A stretch of 64,000 nucleotides of DNA from an uncultured Halobacteriovorax sp. GTDB taxonomy: Bacteria > Bdellovibrionota > Bacteriovoracia > Bacteriovoracales > Bacteriovoracaceae. Each line of letters opens with the position of its first letter. Within the stretch, counting starts at the first letter, position 1. Shown piece by piece: positions 52,718 through 61,345 of the stretch. A program made the translations under genes and the position numbers. The DNA is taken from contig CAJXVS010000004.1 in the NCBI GenBank assembly GCA_913061265.1, positions 248,001 to 312,000 of the forward strand, in the 5' to 3' direction. The notes beneath the pieces were generated by a model. That model saw nothing but the letters and a program-made list of their open reading frames with translations. It was not told the origin of the DNA and ran no database searches.

Positions 52718-54094
52718 ATGCTTAAAGCTCACGAAAACTCGATTTCAAACTTACAAAAGCTACTTGATCTCTTAGTCGTTATTTTCGCTTGGTGGGTTTC
52801 ATATTTCATTAGATTCTATTATCTTCCAAATGCACAAACTGGACTTGAAGTACTTTTCTTAAAATTAACTCCCGTCCTTGGGTTCGTAACTCTATTCAGT
52901 TTCACAAAAAATGCCCTCTACGAAAGCCAAAGGTTCACCCATAGATACAAGGAAGTCTTTTCAGTCCTAAAGGGTCATGCTCTTGCTACCATTAGCTTTA
53001 TCTTACTTTTATATTTCTTTGGCGATGAAAGGCTTTCCCGCTTAACTCTTATTATTTACTACCTCTTATCCATGTTTTTATTAATCATCGTGAGAATGTG
53101 TGTTCGTAATGGGCTTCGGTCGCTCAGAAGAAAAGGCAAGAATTTAAGACACGTACTTTTAATTGGAAATGGTGCTCCGATAATTGGTTATGTTGAGAAT
53201 GCTAGAATGTTCAAGGACAGTGGAATCAATTTCATTGGCTGGATTGATTCAGAAGACCAATCATCGAAAATGAATATCAAGCCTATTATGGACTCTTATC
53301 AACAAGTAAAATCAGAACTAACTCCAGATGCGATAGTTGTTTCCTATAAAGGAGCTGATAGTCATAAAGTAGAAGAATTCCTATCTCAAAACTATAATGA
53401 CCTAACACCTATCCAGATATTGCCAGACCTCTCTTTCTCTCTCATTGGGCACCAGATTGAAGACTTTGCCGGAATACCTTTATTGACAGTAAATCAACCG
53501 AGCTTTGGTACTCTTGACCTTCTTTTAAAAAGAATTGTCGATATCCTAGGCTCTTTTCTTGGTCTTATTATTCTATCTCCCATGTTCTTAATTCTTAGCT
53601 TCCTGATAAAGCTTTCCTCGAAAGGTCCCGTTTTTTATGGGCAAGAGAGACTTGGATTAAAAGGCTCTACTTTCTTAATGTGGAAGTTCAGAACAATGAG
53701 AGTAGCAACAACCAATGAGGATGAGACTGAGTGGTCTCAAAAAGAAAACCCTAGAAAAACAGCAATCGGAGATTTTCTTCGAAGGACAAGCCTAGATGAG
53801 TTTCCTCAATTATGGAATGTCCTTAAAGGTGACATGTCTTTAGTCGGTCCACGGCCAGAGAGACCTTTCTTTGTTGAGAAGTTTAGAAGTGAGATTCCTG
53901 GCTACATGCTTCGTCATAAGATCAAGGCAGGTATTACGGGCTGGGCCCAAGTAAATGGTTGGAGAGGAGATACCTCACTTCAAAAAAGAATTGATTGCGA
54001 TATTTATTATATAAAGAACTGGACCTTTTGGTTTGATATAAAAATTTTATTTCTCACCTTGTTTAAGGGTTTTGTTAATAAGAATGCGTACTAA
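52718..54094 (+). CDS. Polyprenyl glycosylphosphotransferase, WcaJ/WbaP family
   Basis: The 458-residue protein has about four N-terminal membrane segments, a Rossmann-like middle domain (LLIGNGAPIIGYV) and a C-terminal sugar transferase domain. That domain has MWKFRTMRV, SLDEFPQLW with the Asp-Glu pair, GPRPERP and GITGWAQVNGWRG. This full-length form usually moves glucose-1-phosphate or galactose-1-phosphate to undecaprenyl phosphate. It is distinct from the small enzyme at 1753-2316, so a second glycan may begin here. Confidence 0.93.
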   Translation: MLKAHENSISNLQKLLDLLVVIFAWWVSYFIRFYYLPNAQTGLEVLFLKLTPVLGFVTLFSFTKNALYESQRFTHRYKEVFSVLKGHALATISFILLLYFFGDERLSRLTLIIYYLLSMFLLIIVRMCVRNGLRSLRRKGKNLRHVLLIGNGAPIIGYVENARMFKDSGINFIGWIDSEDQSSKMNIKPIMDSYQQVKSELTPDAIVVSYKGADSHKVEEFLSQNYNDLTPIQILPDLSFSLIGHQIEDFAGIPLLTVNQPSFGTLDLLLKRIVDILGSFLGLIILSPMFLILSFLIKLSSKGPVFYGQERLGLKGSTFLMWKFRTMRVATTNEDETEWSQKENPRKTAIGDFLRRTSLDEFPQLWNVLKGDMSLVGPRPERPFFVEKFRSEIPGYMLRHKIKAGITGWAQVNGWRGDTSLQKRIDCDIYYIKNWTFWFDIKILFLTLFKGFVNKNAY

Positions 54095-54109
54095 TGCTGG
54101 AGTAAGATT

Positions 54110-55057
54110 TTGGAAGAAAAATATCATTTAGGAGAAGTCCCTTTTGGGGTTATGTTTCATCATTTTCATAATGAAGATCACCCTTCATCACAGGGATCAA
54201 TAGATGAAGTAGCTTTTAAAAAGATCATTCAACACCTTGATGAAAAATTTAACTTAATCTCGGCAGATACTTGGCTTGATAAGGCCATGAAGGACGAACT
54301 TAAGAGTGAAGATGTCTGTCTAACATTTGATGATTCTCTTATGTGTCAATATGACATAGCAAAGCCAGTTCTCGATGAGTTTAAAATTAACGCCTTTTGG
54401 TTCTTATGCAGCTCATTACTTGAAGGAAACTTAGAACTCCTGGAGGTATTCAGATATTTCAGAACAAATTGTTTTGATGGGGTTGAGGACTTCTATAGTG
54501 TTTTCTTCAAAGCTTTTGAGGATTCATCAGAACAAGACTTTAAAAAGCTAAGTGGCTTTGACCCGGATAAGTATTTAGCCGGCTTCCCTTTTTACACTCT
54601 TAACGACAGGAAGTTTCGGTATATTAGAGATAAGATCCTTGGAGTTGAAAAATATAATAGCCTTATGTGTGAAATGTTTTCCTTAAGAGACTTCGACCCC
54701 GCTTCTATTAAAGACAAATTATGGATGGGGTTAGATCATGCAAAAGAACTTGAAAAAGATGGACATATTCTAGGCCTTCATACTCATAGTCACCCGACAA
54801 TGGTTGCTGGTTTAAGCTATGAGAACCAGCTTAGTGAATATGAAGTCAATAAAGTCTATCTTGAAAAACATCTTACTCAAAAATCTTTAACAATGTCTCA
54901 TCCTTGTAACTCATACAACAAATCGACAATCGAGATCTTAAACAACTTAGGTGTAAAGATTGGTTTTAGAGCAAATATGGCCAAGATTCAAAGTAGTGGC
55001 AAATTTGAATTTCCAAGAGAAGATCATGCGAATTTAGTCAAGGAATTGAATTTATGA
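54110..55057 (+). CDS. NodB-type polysaccharide deacetylase
   Basis: The 315-residue protein has a CE4 deacetylase pattern: VMFHHFHN near the N-terminus, LTFDDSL holding the catalytic aspartates, and LGLHTHSHPTM with the metal histidines. It has no signal peptide, so it should act in the cytoplasm on a nucleotide- or lipid-linked sugar. The start is TTG with GGAG 7 bases before it. The stop overlaps the start of a formyltransferase gene as ATGA, so an N-acetyl group may be removed and replaced with formyl. That coupling is inference. Confidence 0.82.
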   Translation: MEEKYHLGEVPFGVMFHHFHNEDHPSSQGSIDEVAFKKIIQHLDEKFNLISADTWLDKAMKDELKSEDVCLTFDDSLMCQYDIAKPVLDEFKINAFWFLCSSLLEGNLELLEVFRYFRTNCFDGVEDFYSVFFKAFEDSSEQDFKKLSGFDPDKYLAGFPFYTLNDRKFRYIRDKILGVEKYNSLMCEMFSLRDFDPASIKDKLWMGLDHAKELEKDGHILGLHTHSHPTMVAGLSYENQLSEYEVNKVYLEKHLTQKSLTMSHPCNSYNKSTIEILNNLGVKIGFRANMAKIQSSGKFEFPREDHANLVKELNL

Positions 55058-55848
55058 AAATCACAGTCTTCACATGTAATCAAACAAGACACCTCCACCT
55101 TATAAAGTGTCTCTCCAAAATAGCTGATGAAGTTTTTGCTGTTCAAGAGTGCACAACAGTATTCCCAGGAAAGGTAGAGGACTTTTATAAGAAGTCTGAG
55201 ACTATGCAAACCTATTTTTCTAAAGTTATTGAAGCTGAAGAAAAAAGATTTCCAGTTGATGTGTTTCTCCCGTCTAATGTTAAACAATTTGCTATTAGAA
55301 TGGGCGATTTGAATCAAATCCCACTAGAAACTATAAAGCAGGCCTTAGATTCTGATGTTTATATTGTGTTTGGTGGAAGTTACATAAAAGGCGAACTCAT
55401 AGACTTTCTTGTCTCTAAAAAGTGCATAAATTTACATATGGGAGTTTCTCCATTCTACAGAGGAGCTGGAACTAACTTTTGGCCACTCTTTGATAAAAAA
55501 CCTGAATACGTAGGCTCAACAATTCATTTCATCTCAAAAGGTTTAGATAATGGTCCAATCCTTTATCATGCTATGCCAAAGCCTAGCGACTACCTACCTT
55601 TTGATCTAGGTATGCAAGCAGTATACGCAGCCCATACAGCCGTCTGTGAAAAGATCAAAAGCAATGAAATCTTTGAAATTGAACCAGTTGTTCAAAATAG
55701 AGACTTAGAAGTTAGGTACACAAAAAGAGCTGAGTTTGATGATGAAATAGCTAAGGGGTTTTTAGAAAACCCTCCGACTGGAGAATTCTATTTAGAACGA
55801 CTAACAAACCATACTCCGGAAGGGCTAATTCGCCCGATCTTCATATAA
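55054..55848 (+). CDS. Short formyltransferase-like protein
   Basis: This 264-residue formyltransferase-fold protein has VYIVFGGSYIKGELIDF, INLHMGVSPFYRGAGTN and SKGLDNGPIL, giving the Asn, His and Asp of the family. It lacks the usual C-terminal tRNA-binding domain. It is tightly coupled to the deacetylase before it and precedes a GT-C gene by one base. It is not closely similar to the other formyltransferase at 48280-49275. A sugar amine freed by the deacetylase is its likely acceptor. Confidence 0.8.
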   Translation: MKITVFTCNQTRHLHLIKCLSKIADEVFAVQECTTVFPGKVEDFYKKSETMQTYFSKVIEAEEKRFPVDVFLPSNVKQFAIRMGDLNQIPLETIKQALDSDVYIVFGGSYIKGELIDFLVSKKCINLHMGVSPFYRGAGTNFWPLFDKKPEYVGSTIHFISKGLDNGPILYHAMPKPSDYLPFDLGMQAVYAAHTAVCEKIKSNEIFEIEPVVQNRDLEVRYTKRAEFDDEIAKGFLENPPTGEFYLERLTNHTPEGLIRPIFI

Positions 55849-55849
55849 G

Positions 55850-57196
55850 ATGAAAGACTTATTATCAAAATTCTCTAAAGCTGAAATTTCTCTATTAGTC
55901 TTTATATTGCTTTTCTCCTTTTTTGGTTTTCAACATAAGGATATGATTGACACTGTTAATCATGCCTTTCAATACTTAAATGGAAATATCTTTAATTTTT
56001 ACGAAGTAAATAAAACCCTATCTCCACCGGCAGTTTATATGCCATCGACTTATATTATATTTGCGCTGTGGGGACTACCTGTAAAAATATTTACGGACAA
56101 TCTTGATAATGCTCCCTTTGCAATCTTTTGGTTTAAACTATTAACGACTCTATTTTGGGCTGGAAGCCTCTACTTAGTTTATAAGATTTTAAGATTAAAT
56201 AAGACGAGTGAAGCGAACTCCAAAATAGCAGTGGGCCTGATTGCCACTTCTCCAGTTATATTCTTTTCACAGTTTTTATTCGGCCAATATGATAGCTTAA
56301 CTTTATATTTTGTTCTTTTAGGCACATATTTATTTTTTCAGGAAAAAACATTCAAAGGAGCATTGGCTTTTGGCTTAGGAATTTCATTAAAGTATCATGC
56401 CTTCTTAATCTTTCTCCCCTTGCTTTTAATTCGCGAGAAAAAAGCTCAAAATGTATTTAAGGCGGGTTTCGTAGCTCTTCTCCCTACCATTCTCTTCATG
56501 CTTCCATATTTAAAATCTCCAGCCTTCAAAGAGAATGTCTTACAGTTTGAGGGTGCCGGAAGAATCTTATCTGCTCAATTCGTGGCTTCTGGTCCATACG
56601 CTATTTACCCGATATTCTTATTTTTATTTGGCCTCATTTGTTTTTATTGCTACTTAAAAGACTTTAACAACGATGAAGAGAAGAACCTATTTAGCTTATA
56701 TGTTTCATATATTGTCTATGCTGTTATGTTTTCTCTGATTGCTTGGAATCCTCAATGGCCTTTGGTCTTAATGCCTTTTTTAACACTAATGCACTTAATG
56801 TCTGAAAAACGTGAAAGATTTCTAATGATTGAAGTTTTCATGTGCTTCGCTTTCTTTGGTTTCAATTATTTTGTCTGGCCTGGAAACACTGATGAGATGC
56901 TGATGTTAAAAGGTCTCTTTTCAGAGCAGGTTCCATTTTTAGGAATTAGGCATATAAAAAGTGTATATCTAAAACTACCAACACCAATTTACTTTACTCT
57001 TTTTTCCACATCGATTCTCATATTTGCCCTTTATAAGACAATGGTTAAGGAAAAGCTTAGCTTTAATTTTAAGATAAATGACACAAAGGCATTACTAAAG
57101 ATAGCTCGTATTAGATTCTATTTTGGTCTTTGTACTCTCTTTTTCTTGCCGCTCATAATTGTCCTTATGAGAAGTTACAAGTACTACATAGAATGA
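55850..57196 (+). CDS. Polytopic membrane glycosyltransferase, GT-C/GT87-like
   Basis: The 448-residue protein has about ten to twelve membrane segments. Motifs include FFGFQHKDMIDTVNHA near the N-terminus with acidic residues, SQFLFGQYDSLTLYF and ISLKYHAFLIFLPLLL, a pattern seen in GT87-type mannosyltransferases. It probably uses a polyprenyl-phosphate sugar at the periplasmic side. Its stop overlaps the next GT4 start as ATGA. The donor sugar is not known. Confidence 0.75.
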   Translation: MKDLLSKFSKAEISLLVFILLFSFFGFQHKDMIDTVNHAFQYLNGNIFNFYEVNKTLSPPAVYMPSTYIIFALWGLPVKIFTDNLDNAPFAIFWFKLLTTLFWAGSLYLVYKILRLNKTSEANSKIAVGLIATSPVIFFSQFLFGQYDSLTLYFVLLGTYLFFQEKTFKGALAFGLGISLKYHAFLIFLPLLLIREKKAQNVFKAGFVALLPTILFMLPYLKSPAFKENVLQFEGAGRILSAQFVASGPYAIYPIFLFLFGLICFYCYLKDFNNDEEKNLFSLYVSYIVYAVMFSLIAWNPQWPLVLMPFLTLMHLMSEKRERFLMIEVFMCFAFFGFNYFVWPGNTDEMLMLKGLFSEQVPFLGIRHIKSVYLKLPTPIYFTLFSTSILIFALYKTMVKEKLSFNFKINDTKALLKIARIRFYFGLCTLFFLPLIIVLMRSYKYYIE

Positions 57197-58308
57197 AAGT
57201 TATCCTCGTCGCAAACATCGGTTTCACAATTACAAATTTTAGATCAGAGCTAATTCAAAAGTTCATTGATCGTGGCGACACAGTAAAGGTAATTTGCTCA
57301 AAAGAAGATGATTTTAACAATGCTCTTTTAGATCTTGGTATAGAACTTATTCAAGTTGATATGGATCGAAAAGGTATGAACCCTTTCACTGATTTAAAAA
57401 CGTGTTATCAATTCTCAAGAATATTCAAAAAAGAAAAACCAGATCTCATTCTCAACTACACAATCAAGCCAGTCATCTTTTCAAGCCTAGCCGCTCACTT
57501 TTCCTGTAAGGCTAAGGTCGCTTCTTTTATAACTGGTCTAGGATATGTTTTCATAGGAGATGGTTTTAAAAAGAAAGTTCTTAGATCTATAGTAAAACTA
57601 TTCTATAGAACCGCCTTAAGTATTAACTTCCGAGTATTTTTCCAAAACATAGATGATCAAGACCTCTTTGTTTCGAATAAAATGGTTCACCAAGATAAGA
57701 CGGTATTAATCAATGGCTCAGGTGTTAATTTAAATAAATTTAAGTCTACGACTTCAACAATAAAAATGGATAAATCTTTTGCTTTTGTAGGTCGCCTTTT
57801 AAAAGACAAAGGTATTGGCGAGCTTATTGATGCTATCAGGATCATTAAGAAAAGTTACCCTGATGCAAACTTTCACCTTTGTGGAGATACGGATAATAAT
57901 CCTGCTTCTTTTAGCAAGAGTGATGTAGCTAATTGGATAAAGGAAGGCTTAGTTACTCACACAGTATTCACTGACGACGTTAAAAGATATCTATCCAATA
58001 AAGAAGTCTTCATCCTCCCCTCTTATAGGGAAGGCACACCTAGGTCCACTCTAGAGGCCATGGCAATGGGAATGCCCGTAATTACAACAGATGTCCCTGG
58101 CTGTAGAGAAACTGTTAAGGAAGGCCATAACGGATTAAAAGTAAGAGTTAAAGATGCTGTAGACTTAGCTAATGCAATTGAGACTTTGATTAATGACCCA
58201 ATACTGAGACAAAAAATGGGTATAAACAGCTTAGAACTGGCTCAAGAAAGGTATGATGTTCACAAGGTCAACGATAGTATATTCAAAGGATTAGATATAA
58301 CTTTCTAA
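57193..58308 (+). CDS. GT4 family glycosyltransferase
   Basis: From the ATG at 57193 the protein has 371 residues; upstream in-frame starts would overlap the GT-C gene. Motifs are VANIGFTITNFRSELIQ, ILNYTIKPVIFSSLA, FITGLGYVF, FVGRLLKDKGIGELIDA and PSYREGTPRSTLEAMAMGMP. This form is close to the PglA/WbpX-like GT4 branch that adds N-acetylgalactosamine or related sugars. It is coupled to the GT-C protein. The donor is not certain. Confidence 0.9.
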   Translation: MKVILVANIGFTITNFRSELIQKFIDRGDTVKVICSKEDDFNNALLDLGIELIQVDMDRKGMNPFTDLKTCYQFSRIFKKEKPDLILNYTIKPVIFSSLAAHFSCKAKVASFITGLGYVFIGDGFKKKVLRSIVKLFYRTALSINFRVFFQNIDDQDLFVSNKMVHQDKTVLINGSGVNLNKFKSTTSTIKMDKSFAFVGRLLKDKGIGELIDAIRIIKKSYPDANFHLCGDTDNNPASFSKSDVANWIKEGLVTHTVFTDDVKRYLSNKEVFILPSYREGTPRSTLEAMAMGMPVITTDVPGCRETVKEGHNGLKVRVKDAVDLANAIETLINDPILRQKMGINSLELAQERYDVHKVNDSIFKGLDITF

Positions 58309-58398
58309 ATGAATGGTTATTTACACCTCTTGCTCTGTAGAATAAAATTTTGAAGATCAATTTCCATACTCCTATTAGGATAGCCTAGATAAAGAATC

Positions 58399-59685
58399 AT
58401 GACACTTAGCAAAAAAACAATAATTCAAATTGCTAATATCTCACTTTTTCTTTGGGCGTTTATATCCCCTCTTTCTGATTTACCTAAAATTGAGATTTTT
58501 AATACTCCTACACGCTTGGGATACATTTTCTTAATACCATTCCTTTTAGAGCTTCTCTTTTCTTTGAAACAAACTTCTCAAGGATTATTAGAAAAATTTA
58601 AATTTACATCAATCTTAATCGCTCTTTTAATTGGTTACAATCTAGTTAATTTAGCTCTTATAGATGCTATTAATGGAAGAAGCTTTGGGTTTATTATTTG
58701 GTTATCAATCAATTCTATTATTTTTCTAGCCTGTCTTTATAATTCATCACGAATTAGCTTTATCATTAAGGGTTATCTTTGTGGCCAAGTTTTAAATTCA
58801 ATTTACTTAATTCTCTCTGTTTTATTGTATCCAAGTTTTTTCTACATGAAGCCTATTGAGCCTTACTTCTTCAATGAAATGATTAGAGGCATTGGCTTAA
58901 GTGGTGAACCTAGCTACTTCGCTGTATCTATAATTCCATTGATTGCTTATCTGGGCTTAATAAAGAACAAGTCACTATTGAATTATGCGACGCTAGCGCT
59001 TTTTACAACGGCTGGTTTCCTATCTTATTCAAGGCTTTTCTTACTTGGATTCTTAGTAATTGGTCTCTTTTGTTTATTTAGAAAATTAAAAACGCAATTA
59101 AAAGTAACTCCATTATTCGGCATTGCAATACTGGCATTCATTATTAGTTACCAAGTTAATCCAAGATACTATTCATTTCTAAGTAACGAGGACAGAGTTA
59201 CTGCTAAAGTAAATTGGGATAAGAGTAATTATCCAGAAAAACTTCGAAAACTAAACACTGATACCGGCATCGTTTTCATTGATAGAGGATGGAATAGTCA
59301 AAGAGTCATCTCTATGATGAGAAGCTATGAGCTTTTTAAAGATCACTCAGTCTCTGGTGTAGGACTTGGAAACAGTCATGAATCTTTAAATAAAAGGTTT
59401 CTAGGAACGGCTCCCGAGCATTATTATGTCGAAGGCTGTAGTAACTTATATATTGAAATACTTCTTGAACAAGGGCTTATTGGGGCTCTTCTGTTATTAC
59501 TCTTTCTCTATTTCTATATAAGAGAAGGCTCCCTACTTAATAAAGACTTCGTTAAGTTATTTCCGATAACTCTTCTTCTAGTTGTAGTTATGCAGTTTTC
59601 ACAAACATTCTTAATCCCTGCTGTATTGGTATTCCTTCTTCTTCCTTTATTTTCCGATAATCTCTTCGATAGGCACAAGAACTAA
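58399..59685 (+). CDS. O-antigen polymerase/ligase-like membrane protein (Wzy/WaaL type)
   Basis: The 428-residue protein has about ten membrane segments and a large periplasmic loop (roughly residues 255-350) holding SVSGVGLGNSHESL and an NLYIEILLEQGLIGALLL segment, the classic Wzy_C/WaaL pattern. It should polymerise repeat units or ligate the chain to lipid A-core. It ends the gmd operon. Its last 39 bases overlap the opposite GT-C gene, the longest tail overlap in the window. Wzy and WaaL cannot be separated by eye. Confidence 0.82.
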   Translation: MTLSKKTIIQIANISLFLWAFISPLSDLPKIEIFNTPTRLGYIFLIPFLLELLFSLKQTSQGLLEKFKFTSILIALLIGYNLVNLALIDAINGRSFGFIIWLSINSIIFLACLYNSSRISFIIKGYLCGQVLNSIYLILSVLLYPSFFYMKPIEPYFFNEMIRGIGLSGEPSYFAVSIIPLIAYLGLIKNKSLLNYATLALFTTAGFLSYSRLFLLGFLVIGLFCLFRKLKTQLKVTPLFGIAILAFIISYQVNPRYYSFLSNEDRVTAKVNWDKSNYPEKLRKLNTDTGIVFIDRGWNSQRVISMMRSYELFKDHSVSGVGLGNSHESLNKRFLGTAPEHYYVEGCSNLYIEILLEQGLIGALLLLLFLYFYIREGSLLNKDFVKLFPITLLLVVVMQFSQTFLIPAVLVFLLLPLFSDNLFDRHKN

Positions 59686-61221
59686 CTTTGACTTATCTTC
59701 AGAGTCTTTTATAACCCACTTAGCCCCATTGTCTCTAAAGGTCCTAAGTTCTGCTTGGTGATATTCATAGGATCCAGGAAGCCTCGCCCACCCTTTTCTA
59801 TTAAGCATAAAAAAAGGATAAGAAAATTGTTTATGATATATTGCGATTAAATCGTCAGGCTTTGTTCTCTCTTGAACTTCTTGATAAATTTTTTCCACCC
59901 CAAGCCTTTCTGAACTTGGCTTAATTATTTTACTCTTCCATATCCCGAGTCCTACCCCCAAAGAGATTAATACAAAGAAGATGCGTATAAGTTTATTCTT
60001 AAAGATAAAACTAAGACGGGAGTAAGAAAAAGCTATCAATAAAAATATTATTCCAATAAACCAAGAGTAAGTGACGATCTTGTATTTCCCTACAATGGGC
60101 TTAAAAACCAGCATTGATATAACAAGCATAAAGATGGCCATCAATAAATGTACCCAGTCTTTCTTGGTGATTTCTTTAAAGAGATCTGAGGTTAGGCCCT
60201 TGCAAGTTAAATAAATGAGAAAGGGAGACAAGGGTAATAGATAATAAGAGTGAAAAATAAAATGATCACCAACAAGAAGAGGTATTGCAACAAGGGTTAG
60301 GGCAAAGCTACAGAAGAGATCCAAGGCCTTCTTTTCTTTGTAACCTCCCTGAACGAACGAGATTATTCCAAAGATAAGAAAAGGTAACATTATGAAATTT
60401 GAAAGCTTGAAAAAGATCAGGATAACTCCTTCTTTAATTGTTTCAAATTCTAGTAATTCTTTTATTGATTTTGATAAGGACTTGCCTTCAAAATAGTATT
60501 CTAAGTTATAAGTTAATTTAAGATACTGACTCCAGTATCCATACCAGAGATAGAAAAGGAGAAGGATAATCATTCCACCAAAGAGGACTTTAAAGTCAAT
60601 TTCCTTCGTCTTTGAGAATCTTCGAAATAAATAACTAATCAATACGAAACCGGTAAATATATAATAAGGTCTGACAAGAAAGGCTACTGCTAAGAGTATG
60701 GCGCTAAGTATAAAGGTTTGAGTCTTTTGATCTTCCTCATAATCATAAAATAATAAGAGCCCTAAATAAGTGAAGGCCAAAGAAAAAGTTTCAGGCATAA
60801 ACTTAGTCGACCAAATAAAGAGTAACGGAGAGGAAATCGCCGTAATAAAGAATATTTCTTTCTTGGTTTTTGAAGTGTTGTAGACCTTTTCAAATGATAT
60901 GAAAAAGATGATAGCCGATAAGAGAGACAGAAGTTTTCCTAAAAATGTCAAAGGCAACGTGGTAAAGAAGCTCAATACCGCAACTATCCAATTATAGAGG
61001 GGAAATTCCATCCCAGTAATTCCCGTCAAGGCACCTCTTATATCTACCCTAGGAAGAAATATATTAAAGGATTCCTGGATAAAGTTCCGAGCGACACTAG
61101 CAGTATCGGCCTGCCTCCACATGTGATCTAAATCGACGGGCATTAGAAGAAAGGTCAGATTGATTGAAGCAAAGACAACCAAAAAGAAAAAATTGGGGTA
61201 ACTCATCTTTAAGAATTTCAT
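59647..61221 (-). CDS. Polytopic GT-C glycosyltransferase (ArnT/PMT-like)
   Basis: The 524-residue protein has about eleven membrane segments. After the first, LMPVDLDHMWRQADTASVARN supplies the external acidic and Arg-Gln motif of the PMT/ArnT group, followed by GMEFPLYNWIVAVL. The soluble C-terminal part has VEKIYQEVQERTKPDDLIAI. These enzymes use polyprenyl-phosphate sugars in the periplasm. The start could be at either of two near Met codons (residue 1 or 6). Specificity is unknown. Confidence 0.78.
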   Translation of the reverse strand: MKFLKMSYPNFFFLVVFASINLTFLLMPVDLDHMWRQADTASVARNFIQESFNIFLPRVDIRGALTGITGMEFPLYNWIVAVLSFFTTLPLTFLGKLLSLLSAIIFFISFEKVYNTSKTKKEIFFITAISSPLLFIWSTKFMPETFSLAFTYLGLLLFYDYEEDQKTQTFILSAILLAVAFLVRPYYIFTGFVLISYLFRRFSKTKEIDFKVLFGGMIILLLFYLWYGYWSQYLKLTYNLEYYFEGKSLSKSIKELLEFETIKEGVILIFFKLSNFIMLPFLIFGIISFVQGGYKEKKALDLFCSFALTLVAIPLLVGDHFIFHSYYLLPLSPFLIYLTCKGLTSDLFKEITKKDWVHLLMAIFMLVISMLVFKPIVGKYKIVTYSWFIGIIFLLIAFSYSRLSFIFKNKLIRIFFVLISLGVGLGIWKSKIIKPSSERLGVEKIYQEVQERTKPDDLIAIYHKQFSYPFFMLNRKGWARLPGSYEYHQAELRTFRDNGAKWVIKDSEDKSKLVLVPIEEIIGK

Positions 61222-61345
61222 AGACTTTAATAGTAAGGGTTTTAGCTTAGTTTTAAAATAATTTTCCCTTTTAAGGCTCTCTTCTAGTCTTTTTGCGCAT
61301 AGGCGATTAGGATTAAGAAAGTCTCAAAAACCAGAAGGGCCTGTT
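61222..61345. promoter_or_regulatory. Divergent intergenic region between two membrane glycosyltransferase genes
   Basis: This 124-base gap should drive both flanking membrane-protein genes. The plus-strand gene begins at GTG (61346) with AAGGG before it. I see no clear promoter boxes or operator. Confidence 0.25.

Noticed and set aside
58359-58385. Odd palindrome TCCTATTAGGA before the Wzy/WaaL-type gene as an operator
   Set aside because: It is an 11-base symmetric site in an AT-rich gap, with no second copy seen near other starts; chance is likely.
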